A stretch of DNA of 33,069 bases from an uncultured Megamonas sp. (GCA_900556715.1 USPM01000010.1:1-33069); one strand, 5' to 3'. Shown: positions 24,608-32,957, counted from the first letter of the stretch. The notes: generated by a model not told the origin, from the sequence alone. Program-made: numbers and translations.

Positions 24608-26710
24608 ATGGATAAAGAGATTTTAAAATATTATATAGAAGAATATAAAAAAGATTTTGCGAGAATAAATCAAGATGAGATTTATAAATGGTATATAGTA
24701 GCAGAATTTCAAAAAAATTGGGATATTGAAGCTGTAGATTTTTATAGTATGTTAAATAAAGCTATTCCTGAAACAGTAAATACAAAATATGCCAAAGTAA
24801 AAAATAATTTATTGCCTGTAACAAGTGGATTTTCTGCAAGAAATTTAATTTTGCTGTGGATACATAATGAGCCAGAAACTGTGCGTCAAATGTTTAAAGA
24901 ATTATATGATGAAAATAAAGATTTATTAATGAGAATAAATCAATTTATGAATTCAGCAGAAGCTTTATTTCAAAAATATAAAAAAGAAAAGGAAAATAAT
25001 AATGGGCAAGATTTAAGAGCGGTTAGTGTATATTTATGGTTGCGTTATCCGGAAAAATATTATATTTATAAATATTCTACTTGCAAAGCTTGTGCGGAGA
25101 AGTTGAAATGTATTAAATTGATAATGGGTAGAAATGAAAATATAAAGCTTGTTGCAGATATATATAATGAAATAAAATCTGTAATAAGAGAAGATGAAGA
25201 ATTAATTAATTTATCAAAAAATAGATTAAATGAAGATTGCTATCCAGATGAAAATTTAAATTTATTAACTATGGATATAGCTTATTTTATAGAAAAATTT
25301 AATGAGGAAAAAAAGCAAGAAATGATTAAAGTTGATAAATGTTGGTATGTTGGGGCTAATATGGATGGAGTGGATTATTTTGATGAATTTGTGAAAAATG
25401 GATATTGGGAGAATGGATATGAAAATAAATATTTAGATAAAGTAAAGAGTATGCAGGTAGGCGATAAAATTGTTATAAAATCTGCATATACACAAAAAAG
25501 AGATTTACCATTTGATGTGAATAATAAATTTGTAGCTGTAATGGAATTAAAAGCAAAAGGAACGATAATAGAAAATAAACAAGATGGAAGGCGAGTATTA
25601 GTAGAATGGGATAAACCCTGGGAAAAGCCTAAAAAATGGTTCTTTTTACAATATAGAGGCACTATAAATAAAGTTGAACGTAAAGATGATGATTGGATAT
25701 ATGGTGCTTTATTGGATTTTACTTTTAATGATATAAAACAAGATTATGATAGATTTTTAGCGTATCCTTACTGGGCAGATATATATAGTTTAGATAATAA
25801 TGATTATGAAAAAGAAAATAAAGATAATAATGATGAGCTAGAAATATATACAAAAGAAAATTTTTTACAAGAAGTATTTATTGAAGAAGATTTTTATAAT
25901 AATTTAGTGAATGTATTAAAACGAAAGAAAAACATTATTTTAGCGGGAGCTCCTGGTGTTGGTAAAACTTTTATGGCTAAAAGATTAGTATATTCATTGT
26001 TAGGAAGAAAAGACGATAAATATATACGTATGGTACAATTTCATCAAAGTTATGCTTATGAAGATTTTGTAATGGGTTATCGACCTAGTGAAAATGGTTT
26101 TGTATTAAAAACAGGTATTTTCTATAATTTTTGTCAAATAGCTCAAAATGATAGAGAAAATGAGTATTTCTTTATTATTGATGAAATTAATCGCGGTAAT
26201 ATCAGTAAGATTTTTGGTGAATTATTGATGCTCATTGAAGCAAATTATCGAGATGAAGAAATAATTTTATCGTATAATGGAAAAAATTTTGCTGTACCGA
26301 ATAACTTATATATTATAGGCATGATGAATACTGCAGATAAAAGTCTAGCCGTTGTTGATTATGCTTTGCGTAGAAGATTTAGTTTTTTTAAGATTAAGCC
26401 AGCATTTGAAGATAGTAGTTTTAAAGAATATCAAAAGAATTTAGAGAATGATTATTTTAATAAATTAGTAAATCTATTGATAAAATTAAATCATGAAATT
26501 AGTGATGATATATCTTTAGGTGAAGATTTTTGTATTGGACATAGTTATTTATGTAATTTGAATAAAGATATTTGTACAAGAGATTTATTAAAAGAGATAG
26601 CATATTATGAAATTTTACCTATATTGAGAGAATATTATTTTGATGATTTAGATAAAGTAAGTTATTGGCAAGATGAATTTGAAGGTATCTTTGATAATGA
26701 AGCAAAATAA
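24608..26710 (+). CDS. McrB-type AAA+ GTPase of a type IV restriction system, with an unusual N-terminal half
   Basis: 700 residues. The C-terminal motor is clearly McrB-like: Walker A GAPGVGKT (447-454), QFHQSYAYEDFVMGYRP, Walker B IIDEINRG (Asp525, Glu526) and the GTPase signature MNTADKS (573-579). McrB rings hydrolyse GTP and, with McrC, cut DNA carrying modified cytosine. Residues 1-240 are helical with no match I recognise. Residues about 245-385 (CWYVGANMDG, KVKSMQVGDKIVIKSA, WFFLQYRGTINKV) look like a small beta-barrel of the EVE/PUA-like type that can read modified bases; that is inference. The ribosome site is weak (AGGAG 17 bases upstream). The coding DNA is visibly more A+T-rich than the preceding genes, a sign of transfer. 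Confidence 0.85.
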   Translation: MDKEILKYYIEEYKKDFARINQDEIYKWYIVAEFQKNWDIEAVDFYSMLNKAIPETVNTKYAKVKNNLLPVTSGFSARNLILLWIHNEPETVRQMFKELYDENKDLLMRINQFMNSAEALFQKYKKEKENNNGQDLRAVSVYLWLRYPEKYYIYKYSTCKACAEKLKCIKLIMGRNENIKLVADIYNEIKSVIREDEELINLSKNRLNEDCYPDENLNLLTMDIAYFIEKFNEEKKQEMIKVDKCWYVGANMDGVDYFDEFVKNGYWENGYENKYLDKVKSMQVGDKIVIKSAYTQKRDLPFDVNNKFVAVMELKAKGTIIENKQDGRRVLVEWDKPWEKPKKWFFLQYRGTINKVERKDDDWIYGALLDFTFNDIKQDYDRFLAYPYWADIYSLDNNDYEKENKDNNDELEIYTKENFLQEVFIEEDFYNNLVNVLKRKKNIILAGAPGVGKTFMAKRLVYSLLGRKDDKYIRMVQFHQSYAYEDFVMGYRPSENGFVLKTGIFYNFCQIAQNDRENEYFFIIDEINRGNISKIFGELLMLIEANYRDEEIILSYNGKNFAVPNNLYIIGMMNTADKSLAVVDYALRRRFSFFKIKPAFEDSSFKEYQKNLENDYFNKLVNLLIKLNHEISDDISLGEDFCIGHSYLCNLNKDICTRDLLKEIAYYEILPILREYYFDDLDKVSYWQDEFEGIFDNEAK

Positions 26711-27782
26711 CATTTTGATTAAAAACATATATTATATGCTTGCTTATGTCTATTGTGATTTAAATAAAAAACAATATGCTCATTTAGCCGTAGAAAATTT
26801 TGAGGATATAGAAGATTTATTGACAAGCATTTTAATAAAAGGCGTTAATTATCAATTAAAAAAGGGATTATATACTGATTATCAAGAAAAAGAAGATTTA
26901 TTGCCTGTAGTACGAGGAAAAATTGTATTACAGAAAACATTAAATCAGTTAAATACAGGGAAAAAACAAATTTATTGTCAATTTGATGAACTTAGTTATG
27001 ATAATATTTTTAATAGAATTATAAAAGCAACAATGATATTTTTATTAAAAGATACGAAAATCAAAGAAGAATATAAGATTATCATAAAAAAATATTTACG
27101 GTATTTTACTAAAATAGAATATATAGATTTAGTAAATATAAAATGGAAACAATTAAAAAATTATTATCATAGAAATAATATGTCTTATGAGTTATTGATG
27201 AATATTTGTTATTTGATATATGATAGACATATATTGAGCGATAAAAAAGGCGATAATTATTTATGGAATTTTATTGATGATATAAATATGGCTAATTTAT
27301 ATGAAAAATTTGTGCTTAATTATTATAAAAAGCATTATCCAGAATTGAAAGCAAAGTCAGAGGTTATTAGCTGGAATGTAAATAGTATGGATAGTGATGA
27401 TGAAGCATTAGCTTTTTTGCCTAGGATGAGAACAGATATTACGTTGACATATGCAAATAAAATATTGATTATTGACACTAAATTTTATCAATATAGTTTA
27501 GTAAAACATAGTAGATATCAAAATAGTCATTTAAAACATCATTCAGATAATTTATATCAAATTTTTACGTATGTAAAAAATAAAGATAAGATAAATACAG
27601 GTAATGTAAAAGGATTATTATTGTATGCTCAAACTGTCAAAGATGGGGAAATAAGACACAAATATATGATGGCTGGAAATGAATTTTATGTACAAACTTT
27701 AAATTTAAATCAAGATTTTGTAAGGATAAAAGCTCAGTTAGATGATATTGTTAATTTAATTAAAGATAAAAAAGCTCTATAG
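26697..27782 (+). CDS. McrC-type nuclease subunit
   Basis: A 361-residue partner of the McrB-like protein. The N-terminal half resembles McrC (IKNIYYMLAYVYCDL, then LPVVRGKIVLQKTL, the usual R-G-K/R region). The C-terminal half carries the PD-(D/E)xK nuclease motif RTDIT (Asp247) followed by IIDTKF (Asp260, Lys262). The ATG at 26697 overlaps the mcrB stop by 14 bases, so the two are translationally coupled; a longer frame from 26673 lacks a ribosome site. No methylase adjoins the pair, as expected for a type IV system. A strong bidirectional terminator overlaps its last codons. Confidence 0.87.
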   Translation: MKQNNILIKNIYYMLAYVYCDLNKKQYAHLAVENFEDIEDLLTSILIKGVNYQLKKGLYTDYQEKEDLLPVVRGKIVLQKTLNQLNTGKKQIYCQFDELSYDNIFNRIIKATMIFLLKDTKIKEEYKIIIKKYLRYFTKIEYIDLVNIKWKQLKNYYHRNNMSYELLMNICYLIYDRHILSDKKGDNYLWNFIDDINMANLYEKFVLNYYKKHYPELKAKSEVISWNVNSMDSDDEALAFLPRMRTDITLTYANKILIIDTKFYQYSLVKHSRYQNSHLKHHSDNLYQIFTYVKNKDKINTGNVKGLLLYAQTVKDGEIRHKYMMAGNEFYVQTLNLNQDFVRIKAQLDDIVNLIKDKKAL

Positions 27783-27807
27783 ATTTTTATTCTATAGAGC
27801 TTTTTTT
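27769..27807. terminator. Bidirectional terminator between mcrC and the SulP gene
   Basis: AAAGCTCTATAGA (27771-27783) pairs with TCTATAGAGCTTT (27791-27803), flanked by A-runs and T-runs. The mcrC stop codon is inside the stem. Confidence 0.9.
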
Positions 27808-27813
27808 ATAAAT

Positions 27814-29481
27814 TTATTTATCTTGATGTTTTGTTTTTTCAGCTAAGTCAGCTTCACATTTTTCAAGAGCTGTAGAGAATTTACGCCAGAGGTGTTTTCT
27901 GCCTAATGTGCGGAACAATCCAGCACGATACATATGACGGCGAACTTGTGGATTAGCTTCACAAAGATAAACTTCGATACCGCGTTTTTGAAGATGTTTA
28001 ACGATTTCATTGAGCATTTTTAGACCACTTAAATCTACGAATGGCACGCTTTCAAAGCGTAAAATCAAAGATTTTGGATCTTTATCGATATGGGCAAGGG
28101 AACGTTCAAAGGCACTTACAGCACCGAAAAAGAGTGGCCCTTCGATAGTATAAACGAGCATTTCAGGGTGATGTTCTAATTCTTTTTGGAATTGTGGTTC
28201 AATTTCTGTATGATGAATAGCATGGACATCAACAGAAAATACCATTTTACGCATGAATTGTAAAATAGCAAGTACGACACCAACGTTTACAGCAACTACT
28301 AAATCAGTGAAGATAGTCAAAAAGAATGTGATAAGTAAAATAAGAGAGTCTGCACGAGGAGCGACACGGATGAGGCGGATAAAGTTTGGCACATCACTCA
28401 TGTTATAAGCTACGACGAATAAAATCGCAGCCATAGAAGCAAGGGGAATATTAGCGGCAAGAGGTGCTAAGAAGAATAATACTAAGATTAAAAATACGCA
28501 GTGTACTAAGCCAGCAAGTGGACTTGTACCGCCTTGACGAATGTTTGTAGCAGTACGAGCGATAGCACCAGTAGCAGCGATACCACCAAAGAGAGGACAA
28601 ACGATATTAGCAAGACCTTGACCAAATAATTCTTGATTGGAATTGTGTTGATGACCTGTCATACCATCAGCAACAACAGCAGATAATAATGATTCGATAG
28701 CACCGAGCATAGCAATAGTGAAAGCTGGGCCAATCAAGGAAAATACATCAGAAAGAGAAATTTCTGGAATAGTAAAACTTGGTAAACCTTGAGGAATACC
28801 ACCAAAAGCAGTGCCGATAGTAGCAACGCCAGGAAATTGATAGTATGATTGAATACAAGTAGCAACAATCATTGCCCAAAGTGGTGCAGGTAATTTTTTG
28901 GCAAGTGGAATTTTAGGCATGATTAAGATAATAGCAAGGCTGATTAAGCTAATCATGAGTGTAGGCATATGACTTTGTGGTAATGATAAAATCATCAAGT
29001 AAAGTTTTTCATGGAACATTTCCGCATGAGCGATTGGCGGAAAACCAAAGAAGGATTGCCATTGACCAACCCAAATAGTAACACCGATACCAGCGGTAAA
29101 ACCTACAATAACAGGAGCAGGAATAAAGCGGATGACATCACCGAGTTTGGCGATAGACATCAAGACCAGAATAATACCAGCCATCATTGTGGCGATTTGT
29201 AGACCTGCTAGACCATATTGCATCAAAATGCCACTGAGTAAAACGATAAATGCACCTGTAGGGCCTGCGATCTGTACACGAGAGCCACCGAAAATAGAAA
29301 CAAAAAATGCGGAAATAATAGCAGTATAAATACCTTGAGCAGGAGATACACCACTGGCAATAGCAAATGCCATAGCAAGAGGCATAGCCACGATACCAAC
29401 GACTATACCAGCGGAGATATTTTTCCCTAAATGTTCAGACTTGAATAAACCAGCGTTATAAGCTTCTTTTAATGCGATCAA
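27814..29481 (-). CDS. SulP-family inorganic anion transporter with STAS domain
   Basis: A 555-residue membrane transporter. The N-terminal region has the SulP signature (VGIVAMPLAMAFAIASG, then GGSRVQIAGPTGAFIVLL) and about ten to twelve helices. A cytoplasmic STAS domain fills about residues 430-530 (TIEGPLFFGAVSAF, FVDLSGLKMLNEIVKHL). SulP proteins move sulfate, bicarbonate or dicarboxylates, often with H+ or Na+; the substrate is not evident. An AAAGGAG site precedes the start. A 330-base leader of unusual content lies upstream. Confidence 0.9.
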   Translation of the reverse strand: MIALKEAYNAGLFKSEHLGKNISAGIVVGIVAMPLAMAFAIASGVSPAQGIYTAIISAFFVSIFGGSRVQIAGPTGAFIVLLSGILMQYGLAGLQIATMMAGIILVLMSIAKLGDVIRFIPAPVIVGFTAGIGVTIWVGQWQSFFGFPPIAHAEMFHEKLYLMILSLPQSHMPTLMISLISLAIILIMPKIPLAKKLPAPLWAMIVATCIQSYYQFPGVATIGTAFGGIPQGLPSFTIPEISLSDVFSLIGPAFTIAMLGAIESLLSAVVADGMTGHQHNSNQELFGQGLANIVCPLFGGIAATGAIARTATNIRQGGTSPLAGLVHCVFLILVLFFLAPLAANIPLASMAAILFVVAYNMSDVPNFIRLIRVAPRADSLILLITFFLTIFTDLVVAVNVGVVLAILQFMRKMVFSVDVHAIHHTEIEPQFQKELEHHPEMLVYTIEGPLFFGAVSAFERSLAHIDKDPKSLILRFESVPFVDLSGLKMLNEIVKHLQKRGIEVYLCEANPQVRRHMYRAGLFRTLGRKHLWRKFSTALEKCEADLAEKTKHQDK

Positions 29482-29545
29482 CAGTAATTCTCCTTTAGTT
29501 AAATATTAAATTGTTAAGTGAAAAACGAAAAAATATGTAAGGTTT

Positions 29546-29617
29546 TTAATGATTTATTGCATGATAGATTTTGCAATTTTTTTTGAGAATGAGCAAATTA
29601 GATTTGCAAATTGTCAT
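29546..29617 (-). CDS. Possible 23-codon leader peptide upstream of the SulP gene
   Basis: The short frame begins MTICKSNLLILKK and has a consensus AAAGGAGG 13 bases upstream, which is longer spacing than ideal. It ends 65 bases before the SulP start codon. Composition is K/N/I-rich, as expected of random A+T-rich DNA, so the ribosome site is the only real support. It may be a leader peptide, a decayed gene start or chance. Confidence 0.25.
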   Translation of the reverse strand: MTICKSNLLILKKNCKIYHAINH

Positions 29618-29742
29618 TATCTATGAAAGACCTCCTTTAGAATAAAAAATAAAAAGTAAAAATTAAGTATAAAAGTATAAAAAGACACAAGGAATAGTTT
29701 AACACTAGAATTTAAGACTAGCAATAAAATTTAGGTGAAAAA

Positions 29743-29774
29743 TAAAAAAGGAATTAGCAAAATACTAATTCCTT
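29743..29774 (-). terminator. Terminator of the DUF2971-macrodomain operon
   Basis: Read on the minus strand, AAGGAATTAG pairs with CTAATTCCTT around a 7-base loop, followed by a T-run. The stem spans 29748-29774 on the plus strand. Confidence 0.85.
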
Positions 29775-29812
29775 ATGAAATATTAGTGAAAAAATGATAT
29801 GAATTCATAAAT

Positions 29813-30313
29813 TTACAGATTAAGATATTGTTGATACATATTATAAGTTCTTTCATCAAAACAAGAGAAAATGATATCAAGTTTATAATCTTTGTGCAAG
29901 TTTAGCCATGATTTAACTGTAGAGATAGCAATTTTTGTCGCTTCTTCTAGTGGATAATGATATACACCAGTGGAGATAGCAGGAAAAGCGATACTGTGAA
30001 TATCATGTTTTAAAGCCAAATCTAAAGAATTTTTGTAGCAATTGGCAAGTAATATAGCTTGATCTTTTTGGGCAGAATAAATCGGGCCTACTGTATGAAT
30101 GACATATTTTGCCTTTAATTTATAGCCTTTAGTGATTTTAGCTTCACCAGTTTCACAGCCACCGAGAGTGCGACATTCTGCCAGTAGCTCATGCCCTGCA
30201 CGGCGATGAATAGCACCATCCACTCCGCCACCGCCGAGGAGTGTTTTATTCGCAGCATTGACGATTGCATCACAATCGAGAATAGTAATATCACCTAAAT
30301 CAATAGAAATCAT
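29813..30313 (-). CDS. MacroD-type macrodomain protein (predicted ADP-ribosyl/O-acetyl-ADP-ribose hydrolase)
   Basis: 166 residues forming a single macrodomain. Motifs are NAAN (19-22), [14 protein letters not shown] (27-40), [22 protein letters not shown] and the late [10 protein letters not shown]. The asparagine and the aspartate in GGVDG are the catalytic-type residues of MacroD/YmdB enzymes, which remove ADP-ribose from proteins or deacetylate O-acetyl-ADP-ribose. The ATG on the minus strand at 30313 follows AGAAGG with eight-base spacing; a GTG nine bases upstream would overlap that site. It is 34 bases downstream of the DUF2971 gene and certainly co-transcribed with it, which suggests they act on one ADP-ribose-linked process. 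Confidence 0.9.
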   Translation of the reverse strand: MISIDLGDITILDCDAIVNAANKTLLGGGGVDGAIHRRAGHELLAECRTLGGCETGEAKITKGYKLKAKYVIHTVGPIYSAQKDQAILLANCYKNSLDLALKHDIHSIAFPAISTGVYHYPLEEATKIAISTVKSWLNLHKDYKLDIIFSCFDERTYNMYQQYLNL

Positions 30314-30347
30314 ATTAAACACCTTCTATAAAATTTAATAAATTAAA

Positions 30348-31307
30348 TCATCTAATAGGAATCTTGGAAATAGTTATCTTTGTCTTTTTCAAGCCATTAG
30401 CTTTGAGAAAATGATTTAATTCCTGTTTATTTTGTCTACACATAGCACCGAGAGTGATTTCAGGAATGAGTTCACTATCCCAAATATCAGCTAAACATAA
30501 TTTATGATAACTGCGGATTTCATTTTTGAATAAAGCAAAATGTGTTTTTTCTATAGATGAAGTTTTCAATAATGAATGAAATTTATCGTTTAAAGGTTTG
30601 AGTGTGGCTGGCAAAATAATATTACGGCTCATGCTCAAAAAATCTTTTTTCATGGATAAAGTTTTTGGATAAAAGAGCAGACGAAATTCATGTTCATCAG
30701 CAAAATAATTATTTTTAGCAAAGTTCATGACTTTATTATAGGCGATGACTAAAACGATAAAGCCGTATTGTTCAATATATTTTTGAAATGGCTCATTATA
30801 ATTGCGGACTTGTTCTTCAAATAAATCGTAAAAACAGGCACAGATATGAGATAATTTATCTAAGATTTCAGCATCGCTATAGAGAATTTTTTCAAGTTCT
30901 GTTATAGAAAAGTGGGAGTAATCTTTGAAATTTACATTGAGTTTATCCATATTGATACCGATACAAACACCACTATAACTAGAAGCATATCTTTCCCAAT
31001 GTGAGAGATTATCTTTTTTATCGGTTAAACTAAGCGAATAACCATCACTTTTTTTGAGATAATTTTTTAAGTCAGGCATATGGGTTTCAAAACTTTTTTT
31101 CAATAATGATAGATATTGCTTGAAATTATCATCAGTGGAATTATTTATAATCTCGTCCATATCTTTGAGCATATGATTTACAGTATAATATCTCTCTGAT
31201 TTATCGTTAGAAGATTTTAGATTAGTCAGCCAAAGCTCACGGCTCATTATGATATTATAAAGTGAATTGATTGATGTATAATGATAAAAAATATTTTGTC
31301 CGTCCAT
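30348..31307 (-). CDS. DUF2971-like protein
   Basis: 319 residues, first gene of the operon with the macrodomain gene. The N-terminus FYHYTSINSLYNIIMSRELWLTNLKSSND is the DUF2971 hallmark (aromatic-H-Y, a leucine-rich helix, L-W, then N-D). Further conserved-looking points are SLSLTDKKDNLSHWERYAS-YSGVCIGI and DEHEFRLLFYPK. The function of DUF2971 is not established. The order H-Y..., then W-x-x-Y...G, then a C-terminal E-F-R recalls the split active site of ADP-ribosyltransferases. This is inference by pattern only. A GAGG ribosome site precedes the ATG. It is divergent from the Panacea-domain gene across 196 bases. Confidence 0.75.
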   Translation of the reverse strand: MDGQNIFYHYTSINSLYNIIMSRELWLTNLKSSNDKSERYYTVNHMLKDMDEIINNSTDDNFKQYLSLLKKSFETHMPDLKNYLKKSDGYSLSLTDKKDNLSHWERYASSYSGVCIGINMDKLNVNFKDYSHFSITELEKILYSDAEILDKLSHICACFYDLFEEQVRNYNEPFQKYIEQYGFIVLVIAYNKVMNFAKNNYFADEHEFRLLFYPKTLSMKKDFLSMSRNIILPATLKPLNDKFHSLLKTSSIEKTHFALFKNEIRSYHKLCLADIWDSELIPEITLGAMCRQNKQELNHFLKANGLKKTKITISKIPIR

Positions 31308-31333
31308 AATTATTACCTCGTAGAAGTCTTATT

Positions 31334-31365
31334 AATTATAATTATGATAGTGAATAATTATAATT
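31334..31365. repeat. Perfect 12-bp inverted repeat in the divergent intergenic region
   Basis: AATTATAATTAT (31334-31345), spacer GATAGTGA, ATAATTATAATT (31354-31365). Each arm contains a TATAAT on the minus strand, so it overlaps likely -10 elements of the DUF2971 operon and could be its operator. Confidence 0.6.
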
Positions 31366-31422
31366 GCAATAGAGAAAAATTTTGTTAAGTAATAAATGTA
31401 TTAATAAAATTATACTATAATG

Positions 31423-31459
31423 TAACATTCTTTTAAGATAATAGAAAAAATGTTATAAT
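31423..31459 (+). promoter_or_regulatory. Candidate promoter/operator of the Panacea-domain operon
   Basis: A TATAAT hexamer (31454-31459) lies 45 bases before the start codon. The inverted repeat TAACATT (31423-31429)/AATGTTA (31449-31455) overlaps it with a 19-base spacer. No good -35 is seen. An operator over the -10 would fit autoregulation of a toxin-antitoxin pair. Confidence 0.4.
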
Positions 31460-31503
31460 ATCAATACAATAAATATGATTTTTGCATAGAGAGGAGGATT
31501 TTT

Positions 31504-31932
31504 ATGAAATATAGTGCTTTAGATATTGCACATTATATAATAACTTATTCTTGTGAAATGAATATGCGTATAACAAATTTAAGATTACAAAAATTATTAT
31601 ATTTTATTCAACAAGAGTATTTAAAAGATTATGGAAAACCATTATTTTTTGATGATATTTGTGCATGGAAATATGGTCCAGTTGTACCGAATGTATATTA
31701 TATTTATTCTGGATATGGTGGATTACCTATATTGAATAAATATGAATCTAATCTACCTAATGAAATAAAAAAATATATTGAAAAAATAGTAGATAAGTTA
31801 AAGAATAAAGATTCTTGGGATTTAGTAAATGATACGCATAAAGTAAATGGTGCATGGGATAAAATATATAAAAATGGTGAAGGGGATAGAAGATGTATTC
31901 CAATTGATTTGATACTAGGTGATGTCAAATAA
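31504..31932 (+). CDS. Panacea-domain (SocA/GepA-like) protein, putative antitoxin
   Basis: 142 residues matching the Panacea (SocA-like, DUF4065) domain: ALDIAHYIITY, TNLRLQKLLYFIQQEYLKDYGKPLFFDDICAWKYGPVVPNVYYIYSGYGG, all hallmark segments. Panacea proteins act as antitoxins for many unrelated toxins, or as proteolysis adaptors (SocA). A very strong GGAGG site precedes the ATG. The stop codon overlaps the next start by one base (TAATG), so translation is coupled. This is the antitoxin-first order typical of such pairs. The partner shows which toxin it would neutralise. Confidence 0.88.
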   Translation: MKYSALDIAHYIITYSCEMNMRITNLRLQKLLYFIQQEYLKDYGKPLFFDDICAWKYGPVVPNVYYIYSGYGGLPILNKYESNLPNEIKKYIEKIVDKLKNKDSWDLVNDTHKVNGAWDKIYKNGEGDRRCIPIDLILGDVK

Positions 31933-32918
31933 TGGAACAAAGAAATTTCAGTGATAGTAGTAATGATTTTAAAATATCTAAATTTATAAGAGATTTAAAT
32001 CAAGATATATTATCTAAGAATGACATAAAACAAAGAATTAATTTATTGCTTGAAGAAGTTTATAATGGAGATTATCGTCATTCATATGCTATGATTGCTG
32101 GTATACTAGTAGAAATAAAAATTAGTAGCAATGATAAAACAGAAGTATTTACTTGTTTATCAGAAAATTTACAAGTAGTAAAAGAAATTGTAGATGAAAA
32201 TTTGGAATATGATAGTAGATTAGTTAAAATAAATAAATTATATGACCATATTACTTTAGAAATAACTAGATTTAATTATTTAGATCAGGTTGTTGGTAGA
32301 CAAAGTGATTTAATAAATAAAGTTATAGAGCAAAGGGAAATATTTGATAAAACAACAGAAAAATTAAATAAAGACTTAAAAGATGTTGAAAGTTTGAAAC
32401 CAGAAATCATAAGTATTATAGGTATTTTTTCAGCTATTACTTTAGCTTTTATTGGCGGTATGACTTTTACTAGTAGTACATTAACTAGTATAAATGAAGC
32501 ATCAGCATATAAAGTAATATTTATATCATCAATATGTGGTATAGTAATATTTAATACTATTTTTTGCTTGATTTATATTATTAGTAAAATGATTAATAAA
32601 AATATTTTTTCTAGGTGTTCAAAATCAAATAATGATTGTTTAACTGGTATATGTAATGAAAATTGTTTTGCTTATAAAAAAATACAATATAGGTTACCTT
32701 ATGTATATTGGATAAATTTTATTTTGATATCCATATTATGTTTAGACTTTGTTGCTTGGTTGTGTGATTTAAAATCTTTAGCTATAGTGTTTAGAGGATA
32801 CATTGTACAAATACCAGTTATAGTGGTAGATATTTTAAATTGGTCGTTAATATGTTTACCTATAATTATAATAATTTGTTATTTGGGTTTTAATTTTTAT
32901 AATAAAATTCAAAGATGA
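31932..32918 (+). CDS. Membrane protein paired with the Panacea protein, putative toxin or effector
   Basis: 328 residues, not matched to a known family. Residues 1 to about 155 are soluble, charged and probably helical, with a coiled-coil-like stretch LINKVIEQREIFDKTTEKLN just before the membrane part. Four hydrophobic segments follow (IIGIFSAITLAFIGGMTF, VIFISSICGIVIFNTIFCLI, YWINFILISILCLDFVAWL and LNWSLICLPIIIIICYLGF). Between the second and third lies a cysteine cluster C-x6-C-x4-C-x3-C, able in principle to bind metal. The AGGTGAT ribosome site is within the Panacea gene. Membrane proteins are a known class of Panacea-linked toxin, although most are shorter. Function is unproven. Confidence 0.7.
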   Translation: MEQRNFSDSSNDFKISKFIRDLNQDILSKNDIKQRINLLLEEVYNGDYRHSYAMIAGILVEIKISSNDKTEVFTCLSENLQVVKEIVDENLEYDSRLVKINKLYDHITLEITRFNYLDQVVGRQSDLINKVIEQREIFDKTTEKLNKDLKDVESLKPEIISIIGIFSAITLAFIGGMTFTSSTLTSINEASAYKVIFISSICGIVIFNTIFCLIYIISKMINKNIFSRCSKSNNDCLTGICNENCFAYKKIQYRLPYVYWINFILISILCLDFVAWLCDLKSLAIVFRGYIVQIPVIVVDILNWSLICLPIIIIICYLGFNFYNKIQR

Positions 32919-32924
32919 AAAACA

Positions 32925-32957
32925 AAAAGGCTATTTCATTATGAAATAGCCTTTTAT
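32925..32957 (+). terminator. Terminator of the Panacea operon
   Basis: AAAAGGCTATTTCA (32925-32938), a TTA loop, and TGAAATAGCCTTTT (32942-32955). Confidence 0.9.

Larger units (their letters stand above)
29482..29812. other. 331-base gene-free stretch upstream of the SulP gene
   Basis: Very A+T-rich. On the minus strand it holds a consensus Shine-Dalgarno AAAGGAGG (29638-29631) not attached to any long gene and a 23-codon open frame from ATG 29617 to TAA 29546, 13 bases downstream of it. The perfect inverted repeat GCAAAT-TAG-ATTTGC spans 29593-29607. The macrodomain gene's terminator is at its far end. No -35/-10 pair of good quality was found. Confidence 0.5.
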
